Of a stretch of 64,000 nucleotides of DNA, positions 55,475 through 64,000 are shown piece by piece. The notes beneath the pieces were generated by a model. It was not told where the DNA came from. It was given only the letters and a program-made list of their open reading frames with translations, and made no database searches. The number at the start of each line of letters is the position of its first letter. The stretch's first letter is position 1. The DNA comes from Prolixibacteraceae bacterium UBA1413 (GTDB taxonomy: Bacteria; Bacteroidota; Bacteroidia; Bacteroidales; Prolixibacteraceae): NCBI GenBank assembly GCA_002304925.1, contig DBPT01000032.1, positions 133,204-197,203 of the forward strand. Reading direction: 5' to 3'. Position numbers and translations under genes: made by a program.

Positions 55475-56971
55475 TTAGTAATTATAAAATGGATTCTGAA
55501 CTAATTCCCGGTTTCTTTCTATTTCCGATTCGGCAATGGGCATGTACCAACCCAGGGGATTGGTCAATTTTGTGGCCAGGATCCTTTTCTGAGTCGAGGG
55601 GACATTTTTGATAATGATTTCGACAAGGGCGGCTTTCCTGGCATAGTTGTCCCGTCTTCCCATCCTGAGAAGGTCAAACCATCTTTTCCCCTCAAAGGCC
55701 AGTTCCAGGGCTCTTTCCTCCAGGATGGCATCTTCATAGGCGATTTTTGAATTCGCGATGCTGATGGCCGACACATCCGCCCTGTCGCGGATTTTAGTCA
55801 GCAATTCATGGGCTTCGTCGAATCTTTCCAGCTGGCTCAGAGCTTCGGCTTTCATCAGGAGGACCTCGGCGTACCGGTATACAATCCAATTGCAGCTGTT
55901 CTGTTCCGAACCCGACCTGATGGAGTAACCGTCGGGTGCCCTGCCTACATATTTCCAGATGATATAATCATCGGTTCCATATTTTTTTATGGAGGAATTT
56001 TCGCCCCGGTAGAGTTCCCTGGCAGCGTAGTCAGCGGCGAACATTTCAAGGGCTTTCGGACTGGGATCATACAGGTAGGCATACCGCTGGGTCAGGCCGT
56101 ACATGCTGTTTCTCTGGTTCAAGTCGTCATCGAACTGGAATTCGAAAATTCCTTCCAGGCTGTTCCCCGGGTAGAAGATTTCAAACCATTTGGTGCTGGG
56201 CATCAGGGTGTAATCTTTATTCCCGATAATGTTGTCAGCATATTCGATGCAGGTGTTGTAATCAAATAGCCAGAGGGCGATATCGGCGATCAGGGCATCA
56301 TAGGCGGCTTTGGTGGCCCGGCCTTTCAATTCGGCCAGAGTGGCGTATCCATCAGTGGTGGCGGAACTCCTGTGTGTTTTAAGTTCCTCCAGGAGGATTC
56401 TGAGGATCTCGTCCCCATCGGTCTTGGGAACATAAAAATCGGTGCCATCGCTCAGGGTGGGCCCGGTGATAAAGGGAACATCCCTGAAAATTCGTACCAG
56501 GTAAAAATAGGCCAGGCTTCGGAGGAAATAGGCTTCAGCCATCATGCTTTCCACCTGGTAAGGGGTAAAGGTGTCGTCAATTTTCTGAACCAGGGGAGCA
56601 TGATGGATCACCTCGTTGGCATAGTTGATCACCTTGTAAAATTGGGACCAGTCGCACAGATAGTTGGTGGGGTATATGTTGCTTTGCATCATATTCCTTT
56701 CATCACTGCCCAGATTGGAATCGTACTGGACCAGGTCGGCCCTGATTTCCCCATATTTGAAGAGCAGTTCATCCATGGAGGCAAAAGAATCATAGGCGCC
56801 CATCAGAACTGCCTCCACATCTTCTTTGGTCTTCCAGAACTCCTCCTTGATCAGACCTCCCGGAGGCAGAAGCTCCAGCCAGTCGTTGCAGGAGATTCCT
56901 GTAAAGAGGAGTGCAAAAAGCATGAGATATCTTATTTTTTTCTGCAGGTTCATTTTTATTTTCATCTTCAT
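55475..56971 (-). CDS. SusD/RagB-like nutrient-binding lipoprotein (SusD-1, cassette B)
   Basis: The 498-residue protein (a start 6 codons later at 56953 is equally good) has a lipobox ending TGISC, then NDWLELLPPGGL. N-terminal TPR-like helices (AEAYFLRSLAYFYLVRIFRD) and the C-terminal signature EERALELAFEGKRWFDLLRM place it in the SusD family. It follows SusC-1 by about 10 nt and is the lid of that importer. The counterpart is at 11520-12989. Confidence 0.95.
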   Translation of the reverse strand: MKMKIKMNLQKKIRYLMLFALLFTGISCNDWLELLPPGGLIKEEFWKTKEDVEAVLMGAYDSFASMDELLFKYGEIRADLVQYDSNLGSDERNMMQSNIYPTNYLCDWSQFYKVINYANEVIHHAPLVQKIDDTFTPYQVESMMAEAYFLRSLAYFYLVRIFRDVPFITGPTLSDGTDFYVPKTDGDEILRILLEELKTHRSSATTDGYATLAELKGRATKAAYDALIADIALWLFDYNTCIEYADNIIGNKDYTLMPSTKWFEIFYPGNSLEGIFEFQFDDDLNQRNSMYGLTQRYAYLYDPSPKALEMFAADYAARELYRGENSSIKKYGTDDYIIWKYVGRAPDGYSIRSGSEQNSCNWIVYRYAEVLLMKAEALSQLERFDEAHELLTKIRDRADVSAISIANSKIAYEDAILEERALELAFEGKRWFDLLRMGRRDNYARKAALVEIIIKNVPSTQKRILATKLTNPLGWYMPIAESEIERNRELVQNPFYNY

Positions 56972-56981
56972 GGGGTGTTAC

Positions 56982-59900
56982 TTAGAAACCAATAGACAAT
57001 GAAAGGGTGAATACTTTGGAAGGCGGGGTGTTGGCCCTGTCCTCGCCAATCCAGAAGGGATTGGAGGCATTCATGCTCACCTCGGGATCTTGTCCCGTAT
57101 AGTTGGTGAAGGTCAGTAACTTCCGGGCGCTGAAAGCCAGATTGGCGCTTCGCAATCCCAGTTTCGAACAGAGGGTTTGGCTGAAGCGGTATCCCATGGT
57201 GATACTATTCAGCCTGATAAAGTCTCCTTTTTCTACAAAACGGTCCGATCCGAGGTAATTGGCCGGGTGATTCAGATAAGCCCTGGGCAGCATGCCCTCC
57301 TCATCCTGTCCCTGAACACGCCAGCGATTGAGGACGGCCTTGCTCTGGTTGTGCCTTCCGCTCATGTTTTCGGTGTCAATGGCAACCCGGTTGACAATGT
57401 CAAAACCCATCCGATAGTTGAAGTTCAAGGCAAAATTGAAGTTTTTGTATTTGAGATTCGTTCCAAACCCCCCCACGAAATTGGGATTGGAATCGCCGAT
57501 GTACACAACGTCATTCAGGTCGATCTTCCCGTCATGATTGATATCCTCATAAATGGCGTCCCCACCTTTGAAATTATAGGTGCCCAGGTAAGTAAACGGG
57601 ATGCGTTTTCCCTCGCTGTCGACCAGGATGTTACCGTCGGCATCGGTCGCTTTGACCATTTCGTCGCTGGGCCAAACCCCGAGGTACCTGAAACCGAAGA
57701 AAGACCCGATGGGTTCTCCTTCTACCACGCGCAAAGGATACTGACCATTCCCGATGGACGTGGACCTTTCGGTATTGAAATTCTCGGGAAGCTTAGTAAA
57801 TGCGTTGATATTCTGGGAGGTGTTAAAGCTGAAAGAGAGATACCAGTTCTTTTGCCTGATGGCCCTGATTTCGGTCATCAATTCCCATCCTTTGTTTTCA
57901 AGTTCGCCGCTGTTGAGATATTTCAATTGGGGAAAGCCCGAAGAGGTGGGAATGGAATAATTCCCGAACAGGATATTGGTGGTGAGTTTGTTGTAGAGGT
58001 CGCCTTCCAGGTAAAGCCGGTCATCGAACAGATTCAGTTCCAGACCCAGGTCATAGGAGGTGATGGATTCCCATTTGATGTTGTCAAGTTGGATGCTGGT
58101 GGGAATGATAGCCGGATTCTGGATGTAATTTCCGTTGGCAGTTGTAGAATAGGTGGCAAAACGGGCATAGGTGTCACCGGGTTGTTTCCCCGAAACACCC
58201 CATGATGCCCTTAACATACAATCTCCCAGGAAGTCCCAGGAATCCAGCAGGGGTTCGTGGGAGAAACGCCACCCCAGGGACACACCCTTGAATAAACCCC
58301 ACCGGTTATTGTCCCCAAAGGCGGAGTTGGCATCCGCCCTCAGGATTGTCTGAACCATATACCGGTCATGCAGCTTGTAATTGAGGTTGAAAACCCCGCT
58401 GAGATCGCGCGATGCTCCCGACCAGGACCCCTGCCAGTTGATCTGGGCGTTGACAGAAGGATCTTGTATGTTGACACTCGGGGTTTTATTGCTTTGAATA
58501 TTCATTCCCTCATATTGCGACTGCTTGACAATCCAGGTGGCGGAACCCGAAAGGACATGTTGCTTTGCCTGAAAAGGAACATTGAAAAGAATCTGGCTCT
58601 CGATATTTTTGGACGAACTCAGACTGTTGGTTTCGTCGGCTTTGTTGACAGTCCATTGCAGCCAGTCGGTTCCCATGGCATTAAAAGGGAGAAAACTCTT
58701 TGACTTACTGCCTGAATATTGAAACGAGACCGTCTCGTTGAAGGTGAGCCAGTCGGAGATTTTGTATCGCAAAATAAACGTGTTTTGAAGCATGTTTTCC
58801 ACATAATCGTTTTTTCCCAGTTCCGAAACCGCCACTGGATTGTAATAATCGCCGCCGTATCCCTGGTAGCTGTTGATGGGTGTAAAATACTCCCCGGTCA
58901 GTTTCCCGAATTGGTCATACTCCCAAATGCTCATGTTAGGGGCTTTGATGTAAGCCATTTGCCTGATGTTCCTGCCGCTGATGCTCATGTTGCCTTCGGT
59001 GGAATTGGAATTGTAGTTGAACTGAACGGAAAACAAAAGCTTACGGGAGAGAAAGTAGTCGAAGTTGATCCTGGTAAAGAACATCTTGGCATTGGTGTTG
59101 ATGGTGGTTCCGCCTTCATCGATATAGCTGAAAGAGGTATAATACCTGGTTTTCTCGCCCCCGCCCGAAACTTTGAAAAAGTGGTCGTGGGTCTGGGCGC
59201 CGGAGGTTACCGCAGCAATCCAATCGGTATTGGCCGAATAATTGTAAAAGTCGATATAATCTCGGTCGTAAGCAATTTCAGCGGGAAGATCAAAAACCCC
59301 CTGGCTGTTGTGCCATTCTTCCAACTGAAGCATAATGTATTCATCTCCGTTGAGCATTGGAGTGGCCGGAGGCTGCACATTCAGACTGTATTTGTAGTTG
59401 TAGTCGAATTGTACTTTCCCCATCCTCCCTTTGTTGGTTTCGATGAGCAGTACGCCGTCGGCGCCCTGGGAACCGTAAGCGGCAGTAGAGGCGGCGTCTT
59501 TCAGAACTTCAATCGATTTAATATCCTGTAGGGCAATGTTGATCAGGTTACTGATGTCTTCGGTGTCGGCGGAGGTCAGGTCAAAGTCCCGCGAAATCCT
59601 CATCTGCGGAATTCCGTCAATGACCACAAGTGGCCGGCTGTTTCCCATTGAGCTCAAACCCCTGATAACAAGGGAGGAACCTGATCCAGGATCTCCTGAC
59701 GAACTGATGATGTCAAGACCGCTGACTTTGCCCTGCAAGGCGTCCGCGGCCGAAACGATGCCCTCATTGTGCATCTCGATCAGGTCAATTTTAACCGTCG
59801 AAGAGGCGTTGTCGCGTTCTTCGATATTTGTCAGCCTGTTGCTGGTCTGAGCTTGCGCCGTCACCGTAATCTCCCCGATTTGAATGTCGGAGGAAGAGAG

Positions 59901-60203
59901 TTCTACAATAACCGCTCTGGAAGGATCCACCTTAATGGTTTGTGTGGTGTAACCAATGACACTGACACTGACGACATTCCCGGGATCAATGAGTTGCAAC
60001 ACAAAATCGCCGTTGACATTGGTAATCGTCCCGTTGATGACACGGTTCTCCCGGTTGTATTCTATAATATTAGCCCCGATGATGGTTGTTTTATCCGCCT
60101 TGTCAATAACCCTTCCCCTGATGATGGTTTTGTTCTGAGCAAAACTGTTCATAAGAGAAAGCATCGCCAAAACGAATATGATGGTTTTTCTGATCTCTTT
60201 CAT
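56982..60203 (-). CDS. SusC-like TonB-dependent importer (SusC-1, cassette B)
   Basis: The 1,073-residue protein has a signal peptide (IIFVLAMLSLMNSFAQ), a carboxypeptidase-regulatory-like domain (IRGRVIDKADKTTIIGANI), a plug (GDPGSGSSLVIRGLSSMGNS, AASTAAYGSQGADGVLLIET) and a barrel ending LSIGF. Its plug and last strands nearly match SusC-1 of cassette A: ANTPPSKVFTLSLSIGF here against ANTPPPKTFTVSLLVGF there. No STN domain. It starts 39 nt after FAS1-1. Confidence 0.96.
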   Translation of the reverse strand: MKEIRKTIIFVLAMLSLMNSFAQNKTIIRGRVIDKADKTTIIGANIIEYNRENRVINGTITNVNGDFVLQLIDPGNVVSVSVIGYTTQTIKVDPSRAVIVELSSSDIQIGEITVTAQAQTSNRLTNIEERDNASSTVKIDLIEMHNEGIVSAADALQGKVSGLDIISSSGDPGSGSSLVIRGLSSMGNSRPLVVIDGIPQMRISRDFDLTSADTEDISNLINIALQDIKSIEVLKDAASTAAYGSQGADGVLLIETNKGRMGKVQFDYNYKYSLNVQPPATPMLNGDEYIMLQLEEWHNSQGVFDLPAEIAYDRDYIDFYNYSANTDWIAAVTSGAQTHDHFFKVSGGGEKTRYYTSFSYIDEGGTTINTNAKMFFTRINFDYFLSRKLLFSVQFNYNSNSTEGNMSISGRNIRQMAYIKAPNMSIWEYDQFGKLTGEYFTPINSYQGYGGDYYNPVAVSELGKNDYVENMLQNTFILRYKISDWLTFNETVSFQYSGSKSKSFLPFNAMGTDWLQWTVNKADETNSLSSSKNIESQILFNVPFQAKQHVLSGSATWIVKQSQYEGMNIQSNKTPSVNIQDPSVNAQINWQGSWSGASRDLSGVFNLNYKLHDRYMVQTILRADANSAFGDNNRWGLFKGVSLGWRFSHEPLLDSWDFLGDCMLRASWGVSGKQPGDTYARFATYSTTANGNYIQNPAIIPTSIQLDNIKWESITSYDLGLELNLFDDRLYLEGDLYNKLTTNILFGNYSIPTSSGFPQLKYLNSGELENKGWELMTEIRAIRQKNWYLSFSFNTSQNINAFTKLPENFNTERSTSIGNGQYPLRVVEGEPIGSFFGFRYLGVWPSDEMVKATDADGNILVDSEGKRIPFTYLGTYNFKGGDAIYEDINHDGKIDLNDVVYIGDSNPNFVGGFGTNLKYKNFNFALNFNYRMGFDIVNRVAIDTENMSGRHNQSKAVLNRWRVQGQDEEGMLPRAYLNHPANYLGSDRFVEKGDFIRLNSITMGYRFSQTLCSKLGLRSANLAFSARKLLTFTNYTGQDPEVSMNASNPFWIGEDRANTPPSKVFTLSLSIGF

Positions 60204-60242
60204 CCCTGCAGTAAGATCTTGGTTAGTTACAATGATTCCTGG

Positions 60243-62543
60243 TTATTTCGTGTCAAGGTCACTGAATAACAGTACCTTGTCAATCTCATGAATGACGGCA
60301 TTGGTGACGATGGAGGGAAACACCTGGCTTCCGTCTCCAAGCGTTCTGGTTGCCATAATGTTGCGGTTTCCTTTTTCGTCCATTTCGACATATTGGTTTC
60401 CTGCTTTGTCTTTCAGACTGATATGGTCATATCCGGTCTGAATGTATACCGAAGTGTTGACGGTGGAGTATTGGGTCGATTTCTCGTCAATGCGGGTTGT
60501 TTCGTAATATCCTGAAGGCAGGCTGCCATCGGTGAAAATGAGCGCCCCCTGGACAAAATGCATCATCAGGAATTTCCGCAGTTGCTCTTTGGTCAGTCCG
60601 CCCGTGTTGTATTGGCTCAGGGCGGCTTCCGTGGGAATGAAGATGGTGTAATTCTCATTGTCGGACAGAAAACTGTACCGGAATTCTTTGGGCAAAGCCA
60701 ACCCGGCATTTATAAGCAACTGGTGGAACTTCGGAAAGTTTGAGGAAATCCTGGAATAGATGTCTGTACCCCCGAAACTGAACCAGTCGGAGATTTCATA
60801 GGTCGTGCCGTTGTCGGCATTGGTGCTTATCTGGTGTGGAATTACCTTAACGACGAAAGTGCCGTTATATCCCTGGGTGGTCGGAGCCGTTCCACTGACT
60901 TCGCCTGTCTCGTTATTAAAAATAAGATAATTACCTGCCAGATTTCTTATGAATTCCTTGCGGGCCAGGCCGGTCGGCTTCTGTGTGCCGACATGGTTCA
61001 GAATGAGGGTTCTTAAGTCTTTAATGCCGACATTCATTCTGGTCCCTCCGCCCGGAGAAAGCTGAAAAAGAAAAAACTCATCGCGGATGGGATTATACAT
61101 CAGGGAAGAATCAGCACTCAGATCAAAATCATTCTCAACAAATAAGGTATAGTACTGATCCTCCCTTTTTAAGGCCGGCAATAACCCGGATTTCTCAATG
61201 GCGTTCATAACCAGGGAAAACCTCTGCTGCCGGTAAATCGGACCGGTCACACTGATAAACGCCCGGGGAATAACAGGGTTTTTTAGTCCAATAAAGGAAC
61301 AATTGCTTCCGAACTGTTTTTGCACAATATCCGCCTCGTTGAGTTTGACCAGATCCTTTTCTCCATTGTTGAAACCGTTGGTGATGTCAGAAAGATAAAT
61401 TGGCTGATCAGCCATATAACTGTTGACGATAATCCTTTTGATGTTTAACGGGGCGTTGTCCAGGTTTCCCCAATAGTTGATGCCATTGATATACTCGTCC
61501 AGGAATTTCCTGAAAGCCTCATTGGTAGGGGCCATTAAACCATAGTGATACCTGATGGAAACGTTATTGGGCAGCCCGAAGGTTCCCGATGGTGCTCTGG
61601 TCCGCTCATTGAAAATATTGAACGTCAGGGCGGGAAAACTTACGTCGAAAAGAGAATCGACCCTCATCCCTTCCTCAGCCCCCGGTTGGTTGTTGGTTTC
61701 TTCTTCATTGAAAACAAAATCGGGGAACTTGTTGATCAGGTTCAGAAAATCAGAATAGGAATGCGCGGACTGTGAATTGCTCAAAATTTCGTATCCGTTT
61801 TTCAGTGGTTCAACGACCCGGTCTACCTTATACACAAAACCGTTCTCGGCAGGGATTTCTTCCCCGAGGATCCTGGAGTTGACATAAAAGATGTCAGTAG
61901 AATTTTCAAATGAGCGGTTGAAATAAAAGGAGTAGTCCGTAATTTTCTTATTGTATATGTCAAAATATTCCTTGTAAAACACGGGGGCAAATTTGCGTGA
62001 GTCGGTCAGGATCACCCTGTTCCATCTGGATGTCAGGGTGTCGATGATCTGGTAATTTTTATCTTTATCCCTGGTGACGCCTACCTTCAGGTTTTTGTTG
62101 AGCAGGAGGGTTTCCCTCTTAAATCCTGCTGGTTTGTTGTTGGTAATATCCAGGGAATCGATCCACCCGTAAACATCCAGGGATCTTAACTGAATCTTGC
62201 TCCAGGGATTCTGAATAATATGGAATTTGACCAGACTGACCAGTTCCGGCATAGGAATTTGTTCTACCGACTGGTACTTTGTATTTTCCCGGAAGAAGAG
62301 GTTGAATGCTTCATTGGTAGGTGCAAATACGGTGTAGCTTCCCGATACGTTAATGATAGTATCGTAACCGGTCAGTTCCAGGCATCGGGCAAATGTTGAA
62401 AGATCGGCCTGTTCCCGGATCTGTGAATAGAGTTTCCCCTGCAACCAAACGGGCCTTTTAAATTTCTCAAAAAGGTCATCGCGGCAGCCGGCCAGCGACG
62501 CTAAGAGTAGGGTGATTAATGCGAAATGCCTGATTTTAGCCAT
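60243..62543 (-). CDS. FAS1 multi-domain surface lipoprotein, cassette B first gene
   Basis: The 766-residue protein has a lipoprotein signal (FALITLLLASLAGC), followed by RDDLFEKFKRPVWLQGK. It contains four fasciclin-like units like its counterpart at 5931-8246: ~30-245 (SYTVFAPTNEAFNLFF), ~260-440 (HYGLMAPTNEAFRKFL), ~450-575 (degenerate, YTLFVENDFDLSAD) and ~590-766 (YTIFIPTEAALSQY, VIHEIDKVLLFSDLD). As first gene of the minus-strand operon it is expected on the outer surface next to the SusCD importers. Confidence 0.85.
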   Translation of the reverse strand: MAKIRHFALITLLLASLAGCRDDLFEKFKRPVWLQGKLYSQIREQADLSTFARCLELTGYDTIINVSGSYTVFAPTNEAFNLFFRENTKYQSVEQIPMPELVSLVKFHIIQNPWSKIQLRSLDVYGWIDSLDITNNKPAGFKRETLLLNKNLKVGVTRDKDKNYQIIDTLTSRWNRVILTDSRKFAPVFYKEYFDIYNKKITDYSFYFNRSFENSTDIFYVNSRILGEEIPAENGFVYKVDRVVEPLKNGYEILSNSQSAHSYSDFLNLINKFPDFVFNEEETNNQPGAEEGMRVDSLFDVSFPALTFNIFNERTRAPSGTFGLPNNVSIRYHYGLMAPTNEAFRKFLDEYINGINYWGNLDNAPLNIKRIIVNSYMADQPIYLSDITNGFNNGEKDLVKLNEADIVQKQFGSNCSFIGLKNPVIPRAFISVTGPIYRQQRFSLVMNAIEKSGLLPALKREDQYYTLFVENDFDLSADSSLMYNPIRDEFFLFQLSPGGGTRMNVGIKDLRTLILNHVGTQKPTGLARKEFIRNLAGNYLIFNNETGEVSGTAPTTQGYNGTFVVKVIPHQISTNADNGTTYEISDWFSFGGTDIYSRISSNFPKFHQLLINAGLALPKEFRYSFLSDNENYTIFIPTEAALSQYNTGGLTKEQLRKFLMMHFVQGALIFTDGSLPSGYYETTRIDEKSTQYSTVNTSVYIQTGYDHISLKDKAGNQYVEMDEKGNRNIMATRTLGDGSQVFPSIVTNAVIHEIDKVLLFSDLDTK

Positions 62544-62597
62544 TTTTTGAATAGATTAGTGCTGAAATAAAATTCAAATCCCATTCATGATACGCCA

Positions 62598-62615
62598 TTT
62601 GGTCGGATAACCAAA
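62598..62615. promoter_or_regulatory. Inverted repeat upstream of cassette B
   Basis: TTTGGT (62598-62603) and ACCAAA (62610-62615) are perfectly complementary around a 6-nt spacer, 55-72 nt upstream of the FAS1-1 start at 62543. It could be an operator or a leader hairpin. No clear TAnnTTTG box was found in this 153-nt gap. Confidence 0.3.
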
Positions 62616-62696
62616 CTGCCGGAGATTCCTCACTGTTTCTGCCGTTTTTTACAGGAAAAAGGAGTACCGGTTTCCATTCCTGTACTTAAGGTTTTT

Positions 62697-64000
62697 TTAT
62701 TCCAATGGAATCTTTTTCCCGGAGGGGTGATTGTTCTCATTTCCGTGTTGTCTGATGGCCAGCGCATAATATGTGATGACCATGAAAGCGAGGGTAGGCA
62801 CCCAATAGGCCAGTTTGATGCTTCCCATCTGGTCGGAGACGATCCCCTGGATCTGTGTGAGCACGGCTGCACCGGCAATGGCCATGACCATTCCTGCGCC
62901 GCCCATTTTCGTATCCTCTCCCAGTCCGGCTATCCCCAGGCCATAGATGGTGGGAAACATCAGGGACATACATCCCGAGATGCCCATCAGGGCATACACT
63001 CCCAGTGCGCCCTCTCCGTATATGGTGATCAGGGAACAAATGACGGCCAGCAGGGCCAGGGAGGCCAGGAGGATCCGGGGTTTTAGAAAGCGCATCAGGG
63101 CAGTGCACACAAACCTCCCGATCACAAACAGGACCAGGGAGAGGATGTAGTAGGTTGCACCGGCTTGTTCTGCAGTCCGGGGCAGCAAAGCATCCAGCCC
63201 TATGGCCTCGCAAAAGTTATAAAATCCTGCCGCAACAGGTTCCATATGGCGGAGGCTGTTCATAATGTCGGCCGAAGAGGCTCCTTCGCCCAACCCGGCG
63301 ATCACCTCATCAAATTTGAATTGCTGAATCACATAGCGGATCACAAAGGACCACACGGCAATCTGGGCACCCACATAGAAGAACTGGGCCACAACTCCCC
63401 AGACATAATTCCGGTTGGCCAGAAGCCTCTTAAAAGTCCCCTTGATGTCCAGGTTTTTATCATCCTCCCTGAGTGGGGGCATCCGGGTCCACCAAATGGT
63501 CAGCAGGAGAATTACCATGATAACCCCGATCGTCATATAGGTCAGGGTTACCGCATTCAATTCCTGTCCCTGTATCCTTTCCAGTTCAGCCGGCGGAAGA
63601 AGGGCCCTTTCCGCCGCACTCATGGTATTCAGTTGTGAAAGGATGAAAATCTGGCTGATCACCACACCTGTAATGGCTCCGAAGGGATTGAAGGATTGTG
63701 CAAAATTCAGCCGCTGGGTGGCTGTCTCCTCGGGTCCGATGGCGCAAACATAGGAGTTGGTGGAGGTTTCCAGGATGGAAAGCCCGGCAAACAAAACAAC
63801 GATGGCCATCAGGAACAGAAGGAAACTGATGTCAATATTGACGTTGGCCACCTGTTTTGCCGGAAAAAAGAGAAAGGTTCCCAGGGCGAACAACCCCAGG
63901 CCGAGAAGAACCCCTGACTTGTAAGTATGTTTTTTAATGAACAATGCCGCCGGAATGGCAAAACATCCATAGCCAAACAGGTAACAGGCGACCTGGATCC
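62697..64000 (-). CDS. FucP-like MFS sugar:proton symporter, truncated at the window edge
   Basis: The frame continues past the right edge: residues ...CYLFGYGCFAIPAALFIKKH are in frame upstream of the internal TTG at 63944, so the true start is outside. About 433 residues are visible, with many hydrophobic helices (GVLLGLGLFALGTFLFFPA, VWSFVIRYVIQQF, GISGCMSLMFPTIYGLGIAG). These match the L-fucose/glucose/galactose symporter group of the major facilitator superfamily in the inner membrane. It probably takes up a monosaccharide released in the periplasm. It precedes cassette B on the same strand with a 153-nt gap. The exact sugar cannot be told. Confidence 0.85.
   Translation of the reverse strand, partial: IQVACYLFGYGCFAIPAALFIKKHTYKSGVLLGLGLFALGTFLFFPAKQVANVNIDISFLLFLMAIVVLFAGLSILETSTNSYVCAIGPEETATQRLNFAQSFNPFGAITGVVISQIFILSQLNTMSAAERALLPPAELERIQGQELNAVTLTYMTIGVIMVILLLTIWWTRMPPLREDDKNLDIKGTFKRLLANRNYVWGVVAQFFYVGAQIAVWSFVIRYVIQQFKFDEVIAGLGEGASSADIMNSLRHMEPVAAGFYNFCEAIGLDALLPRTAEQAGATYYILSLVLFVIGRFVCTALMRFLKPRILLASLALLAVICSLITIYGEGALGVYALMGISGCMSLMFPTIYGLGIAGLGEDTKMGGAGMVMAIAGAAVLTQIQGIVSDQMGSIKLAYWVPTLAFMVITYYALAIRQHGNENNHPSGKKIPLE

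Larger units (their letters stand above)
47105..62543 (-). repeat. Cassette B: inverted second copy of the seven-gene cassette
   Basis: On the minus strand the order is again FAS1-1, SusC-1, SusD-1, FAS1-2, FAS1-3, SusC-2, SusD-2. Gene gaps are 1-39 nt. The junction before SusC-2 is short and lacks the twin hairpins of cassette A. The operon appears to continue into GH172, the toroid gene and the beta-helix gene. Confidence 0.85.

Noticed and set aside
1..64000. CRISPR arrays, tRNA or rRNA genes, intact insertion sequences
   Set aside because: No regularly spaced repeats, cloverleaf sequences, rRNA segments or transposase genes were found on reading both strands.

Overview
Kind of organism. 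The window reads as a Bacteroidota chromosome, probably a free-living or gut Bacteroidales relative. It holds four SusC/SusD pairs, lipoproteins with short lipobox signals, four proteins with C-terminal type IX secretion (T9SS, por) sorting domains of the YPNP...GxYxxxx type, promoter-like TAnnTTTG boxes and no clear Shine-Dalgarno sites. This is inferred from protein families; no 16S or tRNA gene is present to confirm it. Layout, left to right: a glycine-rich secreted protein, methionyl-tRNA synthetase (metG) and a cardiolipin synthase form ordinary chromosomal context (1-5.65 kb). Cassette A (5.93-21.43 kb, plus strand) then has seven genes in the order FAS1 lipoprotein with four fasciclin units, SusC, SusD, FAS1 lipoprotein, FAS1 lipoprotein, second SusC, second SusD. 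The middle (21.5-47.0 kb) carries secreted or surface proteins: two paralogous ~1,300-residue T9SS proteins with lamin-tail-like domains, a T9SS zinc metallopeptidase, a glycosidase-like protein fused to a formylglycine-generating-enzyme-like module, a DUF4185 (GH183-type) lipoprotein, a T9SS GH9 enzyme, a GH43/GH32-like beta-propeller, two DUF2961/GH172 enzymes, an unassigned probable alpha/alpha-toroid protein and a right-handed beta-helix protein. Cassette B (47.1-62.5 kb, minus strand) repeats the same seven-gene order in inverted orientation. A truncated FucP-like sugar transporter closes the window. 

Main point. The locus looks like a large polysaccharide-utilisation system built as an inverted duplication of a seven-gene uptake cassette around a hydrolase-rich core. 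Each cassette pairs two different SusCD importers with three fasciclin-domain lipoproteins, which sit where surface glycan-binding proteins are usually found. On the minus strand, cassette B runs straight into GH172, the toroid protein and the beta-helix protein, forming a probable ten-gene operon. GH172 and DUF4185/GH183 are families known to act on furanosides (D-arabinofuranose, fructofuranose linkages), so a D-arabinan-like or other furanoside-rich glycan is the best guess for the substrate; this is inference. No HTCS, SusR-like or ECF-sigma regulator is visible, so control must come from elsewhere. Several non-coding structures are also described: twin terminators behind the twin T9SS genes, a branched RNA fold that competes with a terminator upstream of cls, twin hairpins in cassette A only, and short direct or inverted repeats in promoter regions.
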